Source of the DNA: CAVWCQ01 sp963753545 | Lineage (GTDB): Bacteria; Chloroflexota; Anaerolineae; Aggregatilineales; Aggregatilineaceae | Reading direction: 5' to 3' | Assembly: GCA_963753545.1 (NCBI GenBank) | Contig: CAVWCQ010000008.1 | Span: forward strand, 3,100,001-3,164,000 | DNA: 64,000 nucleotides | Part shown: positions 57,238-64,000 of the stretch, piece by piece | Layout of the letters: every line of letters begins with the position of its first letter | Position numbering within the stretch: position 1 is the first letter of the stretch | Made by a program: the position numbers and the translations under genes | Notes under the pieces: model-generated | Databases searched by the model: none | Told to the model about the DNA's origin: nothing | What the model saw: only the letters and a program-made list of their open reading frames with translations

Positions 57238-58152
57238 TCATCGTCGAATAGAGATAGCCATTCGTCGATAAGTATGCCGCCGCCCTCGGATATTGATCGA
57301 GAAGGTCAGAATGTTTTCTGGAATAGGCATTCCAGACAAGCCCGCTTCATCAAGGCGATAAGCGTCTGCCCCTAACTGTTTCGCTGCCAAGGCCAACTGA
57401 ACCATCGCGTCCTGTGAGGCTCCCTCAACAGAACCTGTCACGAATAACCATGCTAACCCTTCATCCTGCTGAATCCCATCTATAATTTGGCAGGTTTGAT
57501 CAAACAGCCAGCCTTTCATACTACCCGGCATGGGTAGGCCAATGCCCCTACATCCTGCTTCCAACAGGGCGCGAGCGTGTTGGAGATACGCTTCAACGGC
57601 TGCGGGTGTGCGCGGCGCAGGCATACTAAACGAAGGTACACCTATCAATAGAACTTTCTCTCCGCACATTTCCGCGATCTGATGCGCAGCCTGCTGCATC
57701 AGGGCGAGTGTGCCGCCGAGATGTGGGCGCGAATAGAGGAATAGAATATCCGCACCCTGGGTCACGGCCCGTTCAACCGTGGACTCGCTAACCAGCCTCC
57801 CGCCCAGATCTGAACTCGCAGCAGGATCTGCCACAATCATATTGATCCCTACTGGACGGCCAAGAAGACGTTTATAGGCATTCAGTGGAGCCGCATCCTG
57901 GATTACATCGTCTGGCGCTTCCGAAATAGTGGGGTTTAGCACATCGTACCCATCTAGAACGATGATATCGGCTCCCATTGCTGCGGCTAACTCGCCATGT
58001 GTAATCCCTTCAATAGGGGGTGCAGTCGAGGACATGACCTCAACTGCTATAGTGCGTCCTGCCGCCTGGCGGATACAGGTCGCCAGACCGTCGGCGTCCA
58101 TCTCAACAAAATCACTTGCAGCTGCATCAAGCATTCGTATTGGCATTATCAT
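57238..58152 (-). CDS. Uncharacterised TIM-barrel-like protein (DUF7916-like)
   Basis: 304 residues from ATG 58152 (ATG 58146 is possible). The start codon overlaps the stop of the aldehyde dehydrogenase gene (TAATG). Recognisable parts: MLDAAASDFVEMDADGL, EGITHGELAAAMGADIIVLDGYDVLNP, GRPVGINMIVADPA and TQGADILFLYSRPHLGG. This matches my memory of a conserved barrel-like family often mis-annotated as haloacid dehalogenase-like and found beside sugar transport genes. The reaction is unknown. As the last gene of the cluster it may handle a small product of pentose or base breakdown. Confidence 0.5.
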   Translation of the reverse strand: MIMPIRMLDAAASDFVEMDADGLATCIRQAAGRTIAVEVMSSTAPPIEGITHGELAAAMGADIIVLDGYDVLNPTISEAPDDVIQDAAPLNAYKRLLGRPVGINMIVADPAASSDLGGRLVSESTVERAVTQGADILFLYSRPHLGGTLALMQQAAHQIAEMCGEKVLLIGVPSFSMPAPRTPAAVEAYLQHARALLEAGCRGIGLPMPGSMKGWLFDQTCQIIDGIQQDEGLAWLFVTGSVEGASQDAMVQLALAAKQLGADAYRLDEAGLSGMPIPENILTFSINIRGRRHTYRRMAISIRR

Positions 58153-59608
58153 TACCCGGGAGCACGATAGCGATAGCGGACATGTTTGACTTCCATATAA
58201 GCGTCCAAGCCCGGCTGACCCAACTCACGGCCTATGCCGCTTTGCTTCATCCCGCCAAATGGGCCACGAATGTCAGTAATATCGTTGACATTAATGCCAA
58301 TGCCCCCCGCACGAATTCGTTGAGCAGCATAGAAGGCTGTATCTAGGTCTTGAGTGTAGATATAAGCAGCCAGCCCATACGGTGTATCGTTCGCCATCTG
58401 TATCCCTTCATCCAGCGTATCAAACGCTGCGATAGGAGCTACAGGGCCGAACGTTTCCTCGCGCATCATACGCATCTCAGGCGTGACATTCGTCAGCACG
58501 GTTGGCAGGAAGAAAAAACCGTTAGCAAATTCAGGTTCATCTGGTACTTTGCCGCCTGTAAGCAACAGAAGCGCCTCGGTCAACAGCATCGTCAACATGT
58601 GCGCGCACTGTATCAAGTCCGGCCTGATTGATCATTGGCCCCATATCGGCATCCGGCTCAGCAATCCCATCAGCGGTCACATGTAGATTATTGGCTGCTG
58701 CACAAAAACGAGACACAAATTCGTCCAAACGCTCCCGTTGGACAAAAATTCGATTTACGCTGATACAAATCTGCCCAGTGTGTGAAAATGTACGGCGCAG
58801 CGCCTCGGGAACCGCAATATTCAGATCGGCGTCCTTGCAGACCACAAACGGCGCGCTGCCGCCTAATTCCAAGGTAACCGCCTTCAACTGCTTCGCCGCC
58901 TCTTGAGCGATCCAAAGTCCGGTTTCAGTTGAGCCTGTAAAGGCAATTTTGCGGCTCAAGGGGTTTGTGACCATCTCTGCCCCAACGACACGCCCTGGCC
59001 CGGTTACAATGTTGATAACTCCTGGCGGTATACCAGCCTCCATAAAGGCGCGCACAAATTCTGTTGCTGCCAGGGGTGCTTCGCTGGGAGGCTTGATCAC
59101 GAACGTGCAGCCTACTGCCAAACCCGGCCCCAATTTCCATGACAACAGGTCAACCGGGAAATTCCAGGGCGTGATTGCAGCGACGACCCCAATCGGCTGT
59201 TTGAGCACAAAACTGTGTGTGGGTCCAAGATCGCCCGCAAAGTGGGTTCCCTCAACGCGGCGGGCTTCTTCCGCATAATAATCGATCACATCGGCGCTGA
59301 AGCGGCATTCTTTCAGCGAATCGTTGAGCGGTTTGCCGTGTTCCAAGCGTCAGAGTTTTAGCAATCTCGTCCAGATTGCGGCGAAAGATGGACATCGCCT
59401 CATGCATGATGCGGGCACGCTCACGAGCAGGCAGACCAGCCCAGATGGGAAAGGCATCCGCAGCCGCCTGCAAAGCAGCCTGAACATCAGTAACAGTGGC
59501 CTTTGAGATTCCGCTGACGGTCTTCCCGTTCGCCGGATTGATCACCGGCTGAACAGCACCATCTGAACTGTTTTTCCATTCACCATTGATTAATAGAGTT
59601 TTCGTCAT
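58152..59608 (-). CDS. NAD(P)-dependent aldehyde dehydrogenase (two frameshifts)
   Basis: Removing the extra bases at 59343-59344 and 58563 gives 484 residues, the normal size for the succinate-semialdehyde dehydrogenase group. Key parts: AAITPWNFPVDLLSWKLGPGL, FTGSTETGLWI, LELGGSAPFVV (catalytic Glu) and SHTGQICISVNRI (catalytic Cys). Repaired joints read TLTLEHGKPL and GASVLTGGKV. It probably oxidises an aldehyde intermediate from nucleoside-derived pentose or base breakdown. The end overlaps the start of the TIM-like gene. Confidence 0.82.
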
Positions 59609-60355
59609 AAGATCATTCTCTCGTCAATCCTTGAAACTGTGAGGCCCTCTAGAGCGGCATGGACCATCAAGTTATCCAGTTCTTCGCGCGGCTGCTGTTC
59701 CGTGTGCAGATGAGGTTCGGCCTGAACAGTGATCAGGCACATAGCGGCAGTAGAAAGGCCGAGAACAGCACCAAGCACAAAAACCAGGGATGATTCCATA
59801 TCCATGCCTAATACACCCGCCCGCCGGGGAACGGATAGATCCATTTCGCTGCGACCAACCACCGAGGAAGCCATCGAGGGGTAAAAGGCGTCGTAGGTGG
59901 CGGTCATTCCCAATTGGACCTGAAGGCCATAACGACGGCCTGTATCCGCTAAGGTCTGAACCAGATTCCAGTTCGGAATAGCAGGATATGCCTGGGGTAG
60001 ATACGAAGCAGATGTTCCCTCAAAACGCGCCGCGCCTGTGGACAAAACGACGCTTTTTAGGGGAGCATGAATTCCCATCATCGTTCCGATGCGGACGACT
60101 GCTCGAACACCTAATTGAGCAAGCTCTTCCATCGCTATCGCGGTTGATGGCGCACCAATTCCCGCGGAGACAGCAGAGACGGGACTGCCATTAAACGTGC
60201 CTGTCACAACCGCGAATTCACGATTGCGGCTGATTTCACGCGGCACACTCCAGCATGACTCCAATTCGATCCACACGCGCCGGGTCGCCGGAGAGCAAGA
60301 CACAAGGGGCCACATCTCCAGGCTTGCACTTCAAATAAAGCGTTTCTTCAATCAT
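59605..60355 (-). CDS. Nucleoside phosphorylase, uridine-phosphorylase-like (one frameshift)
   Basis: The start is ATG 60355; removing C 60244 gives 249 residues. N-terminus LKCKPGDVAPCVLLSGDPARVDRI contains the phosphate-binding GDPARV. Further conserved parts: AGIGAPSTAIAMEEL, VVRIGTMMGI, and GMDMESSLVFVLG (ribose-binding Glu of this family in the MDMESS block). It would split nucleosides with phosphate into base and ribose-1-phosphate, in the cytoplasm. Partner of the nucleoside importer and the PfkB kinase encoded upstream. Confidence 0.82.
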
Positions 60356-60363
60356 GATCCCCC

Positions 60364-61284
60364 TCAAAACGCGCCAAAATAGATATTGTATCGTTCCATC
60401 GCCTCTTGCCACGTTGGCAGGTTTGTCTGACAGCCAACGGCTTCCAGCACAAAGGAAGCGACAGCAGCTCCAAGTTGGGCACTGGCAGCAGGCGAAGCTT
60501 CATGGAGCAAACCTGCCAGAAAGCCCGCCATAAATCCATCACCTGCACCTGTTGGGTCAACGAGTTTGTGAGGCGGCACTGCCGGAATTGAAATCATGCT
60601 GCTGGAGCTGTAGACCTGACTCCCCTGATCGCCGCGCGTCAGAACGATGGTCCGCATTGTATCACTCAAACACTGTTCCAGGGACACGAAACCGAGCGTT
60701 TTTAATACATAATCCGCTTCGATGTGGTTCATAATCACATAGGAGCTGGCGGACAGAAAATCGCCCACCATAGCGGGAGGATAGGCGTGGATATCGGGCT
60801 TGAGCATCCACACGAGCGGGACTCCGGCCTCCCTGATGCGCTGAACATACTGCCGGTTGTAGTGATAGGCCCCTACCGTCACCAGCGCAAAACGATAGGA
60901 TGAAACGTCCGTTAACTGCAGATCACCCTGCCAAACATCGGCTGCGCCAGGGAAAAAGAAGTTTTGATATTGGCCCTGCGGATTGACAAAGAGATAACTG
61001 CGCGAGGTTCTCTCGCCCGGCAGACGGATGACGTTTGCGACATCAACTCCCGCTTCCGTCAAATAGCGCACATACTTTTCGCCATCACTATCATCCCCGA
61101 CCACCATCGCCAGACCGGGCTTAAAACCCAGGCGGGCCAGGGCTACGGCGACATTTGCGCCGCAGCCGCCAAAGTTGAACGTGTCCGGCACTTCACGCAG
61201 CAGCGCTGTCTCCCCAATGGTGGGGCTGTGGGAGACCGGGGCGATGATATCAATACTTGGATAGCCTGTCGCCAGTACATCCAT
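60364..61284 (-). CDS. PfkB-family carbohydrate or nucleoside kinase
   Basis: 306 residues. PfkB signatures: NFGGCGANVAVALARLGFKPGL near the start, and VDPTGAGDGFMAGFLAG with the catalytic Asp. The family includes ribokinase, adenosine kinase and pseudouridine kinase. Its place between a nucleoside phosphorylase and an isochorismatase-like hydrolase favours a nucleoside or ribose substrate. Nine nt separate its stop from the phosphorylase start. Confidence 0.82.
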   Translation of the reverse strand: MDVLATGYPSIDIIAPVSHSPTIGETALLREVPDTFNFGGCGANVAVALARLGFKPGLAMVVGDDSDGEKYVRYLTEAGVDVANVIRLPGERTSRSYLFVNPQGQYQNFFFPGAADVWQGDLQLTDVSSYRFALVTVGAYHYNRQYVQRIREAGVPLVWMLKPDIHAYPPAMVGDFLSASSYVIMNHIEADYVLKTLGFVSLEQCLSDTMRTIVLTRGDQGSQVYSSSSMISIPAVPPHKLVDPTGAGDGFMAGFLAGLLHEASPAASAQLGAAVASFVLEAVGCQTNLPTWQEAMERYNIYFGAF

Positions 61285-61288
61285 CCTG

Positions 61289-61864
61289 CTACCCCTGCTC
61301 TGGTTGGTTACGTAACAAGGTCAACGCTTCTTCCAGACCCACAACTCGCCCCATGTATTTATGGATATCTTCCAGATTAGCCTCGTGAAGATGCGGTTTA
61401 TCGGTTGAAACGAGGTCACGGGGCACAATCACGCGGTAGTTGTGCTCGAATGCATCCTGAGCCGTGGCACGAATGCAGACATTCGTTTTTGTCCCGGTCA
61501 GAAACAGCGTGTCGATATGGTTATCGCGCAGGATAAGGTCGAGGTCCGTTCCCACAAAGGCACTGTAGCGCCGCTTATTAATCACATAATCGGCGGGGTC
61601 TGGTTCTAGCGGCGGGGCTAATTCAACGCCGGGGGTTCCCTCCTCGCAGTGCCCTCGCACATTTTCCAGTTCCCAGTCGGGTTTTCCGGCGCGGTGGAAG
61701 TCGATCACCCAGATGATCACCGCCTCATGCTGGCGCGCTGCTGTCACGAACTGATCGATCTGAGGCACGATAGATGCTGCCTGAGCGTGAAAGACCCGGC
61801 CAGCGGGATCGGTGAAATCGCGCACGACATCAATGATCAATACAGCCTGTTTGCCCATTACCAT
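61289..61864 (-). CDS. Isochorismatase-like cysteine hydrolase
   Basis: 191 residues. The Asp-Lys-Cys triad of the cysteine hydrolase superfamily is visible: Asp in LIIDVVRDF, Lys in VINKRRYSAF and Cys in TGTKTNVCIRAT. Members cleave amide or ureide bonds (N-carbamoylsarcosine amidase, ureidoacrylate amidohydrolase). In a nucleoside cluster it may act in pyrimidine or purine base breakdown, which is inference. The ATG overlaps the permease stop by seven bases. Confidence 0.8.
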   Translation of the reverse strand: MVMGKQAVLIIDVVRDFTDPAGRVFHAQAASIVPQIDQFVTAARQHEAVIIWVIDFHRAGKPDWELENVRGHCEEGTPGVELAPPLEPDPADYVINKRRYSAFVGTDLDLILRDNHIDTLFLTGTKTNVCIRATAQDAFEHNYRVIVPRDLVSTDKPHLHEANLEDIHKYMGRVVGLEEALTLLRNQPEQG

Positions 61865-62757
61865 CCCTTTTGCAACTCTTTCCGTGCGGAGATGATCACC
61901 AGCGTGATCACGACCATCAAGTACGGCAGCATCTGAAAAAACTCAGCGGGAAACGTGCTGCGTGTCTGCAGCCGGAACTGTAAAGCTTCAAAAAACCCGA
62001 ATAGCAGGCAGGCGACCGCAGCCAGCCGAGGACGAGCAGCGGCAAAATAGACCGCCGCCAGGGCGATAAAGCCGCGCCCATTCAGCATATTTTCGCGGAA
62101 AAGGGCGAGATAACTGAGTGACATATGCGCCCCAGCCAGCCCGCATAAAGCCCCGCCCAGCATCAGAGCAAGATATTGGACTCGCTTGACCGAAATGCCC
62201 GCTGTGCGCGCTGCTTCGGGGTATTCGCCAACGGCCCGAATATGCCCGCCGATCACGGTGCGATACAGGAAAATCGATACCAGCGGAATCAGCACCCAGG
62301 AGATATAGACCATTGGTGAATGTCCTGAGATGATCTCGCCAATCACCGGGATATGCTCCACAAGCGGAATATTCACTGTTCCTAACTTCTCAAGGTCCGT
62401 TGGGGAATATGTGCCGCTCTGATCGTAGAGGATTTCCATCAGATAGGCCGTCCCGCCTGATGCCAGAAAGTTAAGCGCGAGCCCAGCGACGATCAAATTT
62501 GCGCGCAGCGTGATGACAGCAACCGCAAAAAAACCGCCCATAAGCATCCCGACCACAGCCGCGCCCAGGACGCCCATCCACGTTGATCCGGTTTCATGGC
62601 CGATCACCACTGCGGCAAAGGCCCCGGACAGCGCCATCCCTTCCAGCGCAATATTGATCAGCCCGACCTGATAGCTGAGCAGGCCCGCCATCGCGATCAT
62701 GATCAGAGGCGTAGACAGTCGAAGTGTGGCGGCTCCCAAATTAATAAAGGTATCCAC
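61858..62757 (-). CDS. Nucleoside ABC permease, BmpD/YufQ type
   Basis: 299 residues from GTG 62757 (GAGGGAG just upstream); the longer frame upstream reads another gene. Eight or more helices. TPLIMIAMAGLLSYQVGLINIALEGMALSGAFAA and GHIRAVGEYPEAARTAGI are typical of the second permease in basic-membrane-lipoprotein (Bmp) nucleoside importers. It pairs with the permease encoded just upstream. Confidence 0.85.
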   Translation of the reverse strand: MDTFINLGAATLRLSTPLIMIAMAGLLSYQVGLINIALEGMALSGAFAAVVIGHETGSTWMGVLGAAVVGMLMGGFFAVAVITLRANLIVAGLALNFLASGGTAYLMEILYDQSGTYSPTDLEKLGTVNIPLVEHIPVIGEIISGHSPMVYISWVLIPLVSIFLYRTVIGGHIRAVGEYPEAARTAGISVKRVQYLALMLGGALCGLAGAHMSLSYLALFRENMLNGRGFIALAAVYFAAARPRLAAVACLLFGFFEALQFRLQTRSTFPAEFFQMLPYLMVVITLVIISARKELQKGW

Positions 62758-62770
62758 AGATACTCCCTCG

Positions 62771-63890
62771 CTATGCTGATGTGCTTGCCGCCGCCTGACG
62801 TGTCTTAAGCAGACGCCGCCAACGCAGCCAATCGAGTGACAGGTCAATCGCGACAAAGAAAATAATGATCGCCTGAATAATGTCAACGAGGTCGCGCGGC
62901 ACATTGGTGAACAGCTCCATCGTGGTTCCGCCGCTGCGCAGCGCGCCAAAAAGCAGCGCCGCAATCAATACCCCGGTGGGAGAGTTGCGCCCCAGGAGAG
63001 CCACCGTGATGCCGTCGAAGCCAAATCCGCGAGAGAAGTTCGCCACAAAGCGGTGGTGAACGCCCAATATCTGCACTGCGCCGGCCACTCCACCCAGCAG
63101 ACCGCTCAAAAACATCACCTTGAGGATCGTGCTGATCACAGGAATTCCGGACCAGCGGGCAAACAAGGGATTGTCGCCCACGATACGTAGTTCATAACCA
63201 AGCGTCGTACTACGCACGAGGACAATGACCAATACCACACAGGCCAGAGCGATATACAATCCTGCATTGAGTTGAGATCGCTCAACAAGACGCGTCAGTT
63301 CGGCCTGTGGCGCAATCGTTTTAGACATGGCGTTTGCCATACCGGGCAGGTAAAACGGCCCGCGCACCAGATAGGCGGTAAACAGGATCGCGACGTAGTT
63401 GAGCATAATCGTCGTCACGACTTCGTCCACCTTCAGCCGCGCCTTGAGATAACCGGGGATCAGGCCCCAGATGCCGCCAGCCAATCCAGCAGCCGCCAAA
63501 GCTAACGTTATAAGGAGCCAGCCCGGGCAGATGGATAAAGGTGAAGCCGACCCAGGCCGCCGCGAAAGCGCCCATATAAAGTGATCCCTCGACACCGACG
63601 TTAAAAACGCCAGCACGGAAGGCAACTGACGTTGCCAATCCGGTCAGAATCAAAGGAGTTGCCGCCAGAAGCGAGTTGGCGCGCGCGCGGGGCGTCCCAA
63701 CCGCCGAGTCCCACAGCACGTGATAGGCGTTACGGGCGTCTTTACCCGATATTTCCATAATGATCGCGCCAACGATCAGCGCCATGATCAGGGTGATCAC
63801 AACGCGCACAAGATTAAGTACTGCGCCCTGCCAGTTAAAACTCAAGAGGGTCTCTCGTAGAAGTTTTTTTATCTGTTGCTGAGGATTCAC
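62771..63890 (-). CDS. Nucleoside ABC permease, BmpC/YufP type (one frameshift)
   Basis: The GTG start at 63890 overlaps the stop of the ATPase gene (GTGA). Removing one base from CC 63518-63519 gives 372 residues with the joint PGLLLITLALAAAGLAGGIWG. Many helices; VFNVGVEGSLYMGAFAAAWVG and LKVDEVVTTIMLNYVA, then GYELRIVGDNPLFARWSGI, match the first permease of Bmp-type importers. It forms the channel together with the BmpD-type protein. Confidence 0.85.
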
Positions 63891-64000
63891 AGTGTTCTTT
63901 CCTCGATGTTATGGGTACGTCCCGCCATCAACAGCCCCAGGCGCTCACGCGTCGCCTCACTCGCAGAGAGTGTGCCAACAATCTGCCCTTCAAAAATGAC
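63887..64000 (-). CDS. Nucleoside ABC importer ATPase, C-terminal 37 residues (partial)
   Basis: The minus-strand frame from the window edge reads VIFEGQIVGTLSASEATRERLGLLMAG and ends at TGA 63887-63889. This is the C-terminus of RbsA/YufO-type ATPases (EGEIVG...ELGLLMAG). The stop overlaps the permease start. The rest of the gene lies outside the window. Confidence 0.75.
   Translation of the reverse strand, partial: VIFEGQIVGTLSASEATRERLGLLMAGRTHNIEERTL

Noticed and set aside
1..64000. Programmed +1 ribosomal frameshifting as a general mechanism
   Set aside because: The break sites share no common slippery codon or stop context, lie in unrelated genes, and one is of opposite sign. Sequencing insertions explain them more simply.
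1..64000. tRNA, rRNA or riboswitch
   Set aside because: Reading both strands of the intergenic regions showed no cloverleaf, rRNA segment or aptamer core that I could support. A tRNAscan-SE and Rfam search would settle it.

Overview
The window looks like part of a free-living, saccharolytic bacterium, most likely a member of the Chloroflexota (Anaerolineae-like). This is inferred from secreted proteins with long Thr/Pro linkers joining CBM96/DNRLRE-type modules, from several sugar ABC importers paired with LacI-type regulators, and from the general gene content. There is no rRNA or tRNA to confirm it.

Region 1 (1-11.7 kb) encodes secreted mosaic proteins: a PA14 protein cut by the window edge, a polytopic membrane protein, a surface protein of about 1430 residues with three DNRLRE modules, a secreted metallophosphoesterase with a C-terminal DNRLRE module, and an atypical response regulator. 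Region 2 (12.1-17.5 kb) is a compact glycan-assembly operon: three family 2 glycosyltransferases, an HPr-kinase-like P-loop protein and a Wzx-type flippase. Region 3 (17.5-21.6 kb) holds a cytosolic metallophosphoesterase, a paralogue of the surface-protein head domain, IS remnants and a small nucleotide kinase-like protein.

Region 4 (21.9-37.3 kb) is a pentose locus. It has a YjhG-type sugar-acid dehydratase, an FAH-family 2-keto-3-deoxy-pentonate dehydratase and a divergent semialdehyde dehydrogenase, which together give the lower oxidative (Weimberg-type) route to 2-oxoglutarate. Next to it is an apparent operon of two GH51 arabinofuranosidases flanking a complete Opp/Dpp-type importer, controlled by a divergent LacI regulator with two nearly identical 15-bp operators.

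Region 5 (38.8-57.0 kb) is an amino-sugar locus. NagB and NagA lie divergent to a long co-directional series: LacI regulator, neutral-ceramidase-like protein, PLP aminotransferase, unknown protein, UroD-like methyltransferase, Gfo/Idh oxidoreductase, PIG-L deacetylase, mutarotase-like protein, second NagB-like protein, ribokinase-like kinase, an ABC sugar importer (binding protein, two permeases, ATPase) and an SDR epimerase. I could not match this combination to a described pathway; it is the best candidate for a new catabolic system. Region 6 (57.2-64 kb, minus strand) is a nucleoside uptake and salvage cluster: Bmp-type permeases, isochorismatase-like hydrolase, PfkB kinase, nucleoside phosphorylase, aldehyde dehydrogenase and an unknown TIM-barrel-like protein.

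An important caveat is that fifteen genes are broken by a total of 20 frameshifts. In 19 of them one extra base restores the frame when removed, and in one a missing base does so. Every repaired gene then has a length divisible by three. This looks like insertion-biased sequencing error, not gene decay, so I annotate these genes across the breaks.
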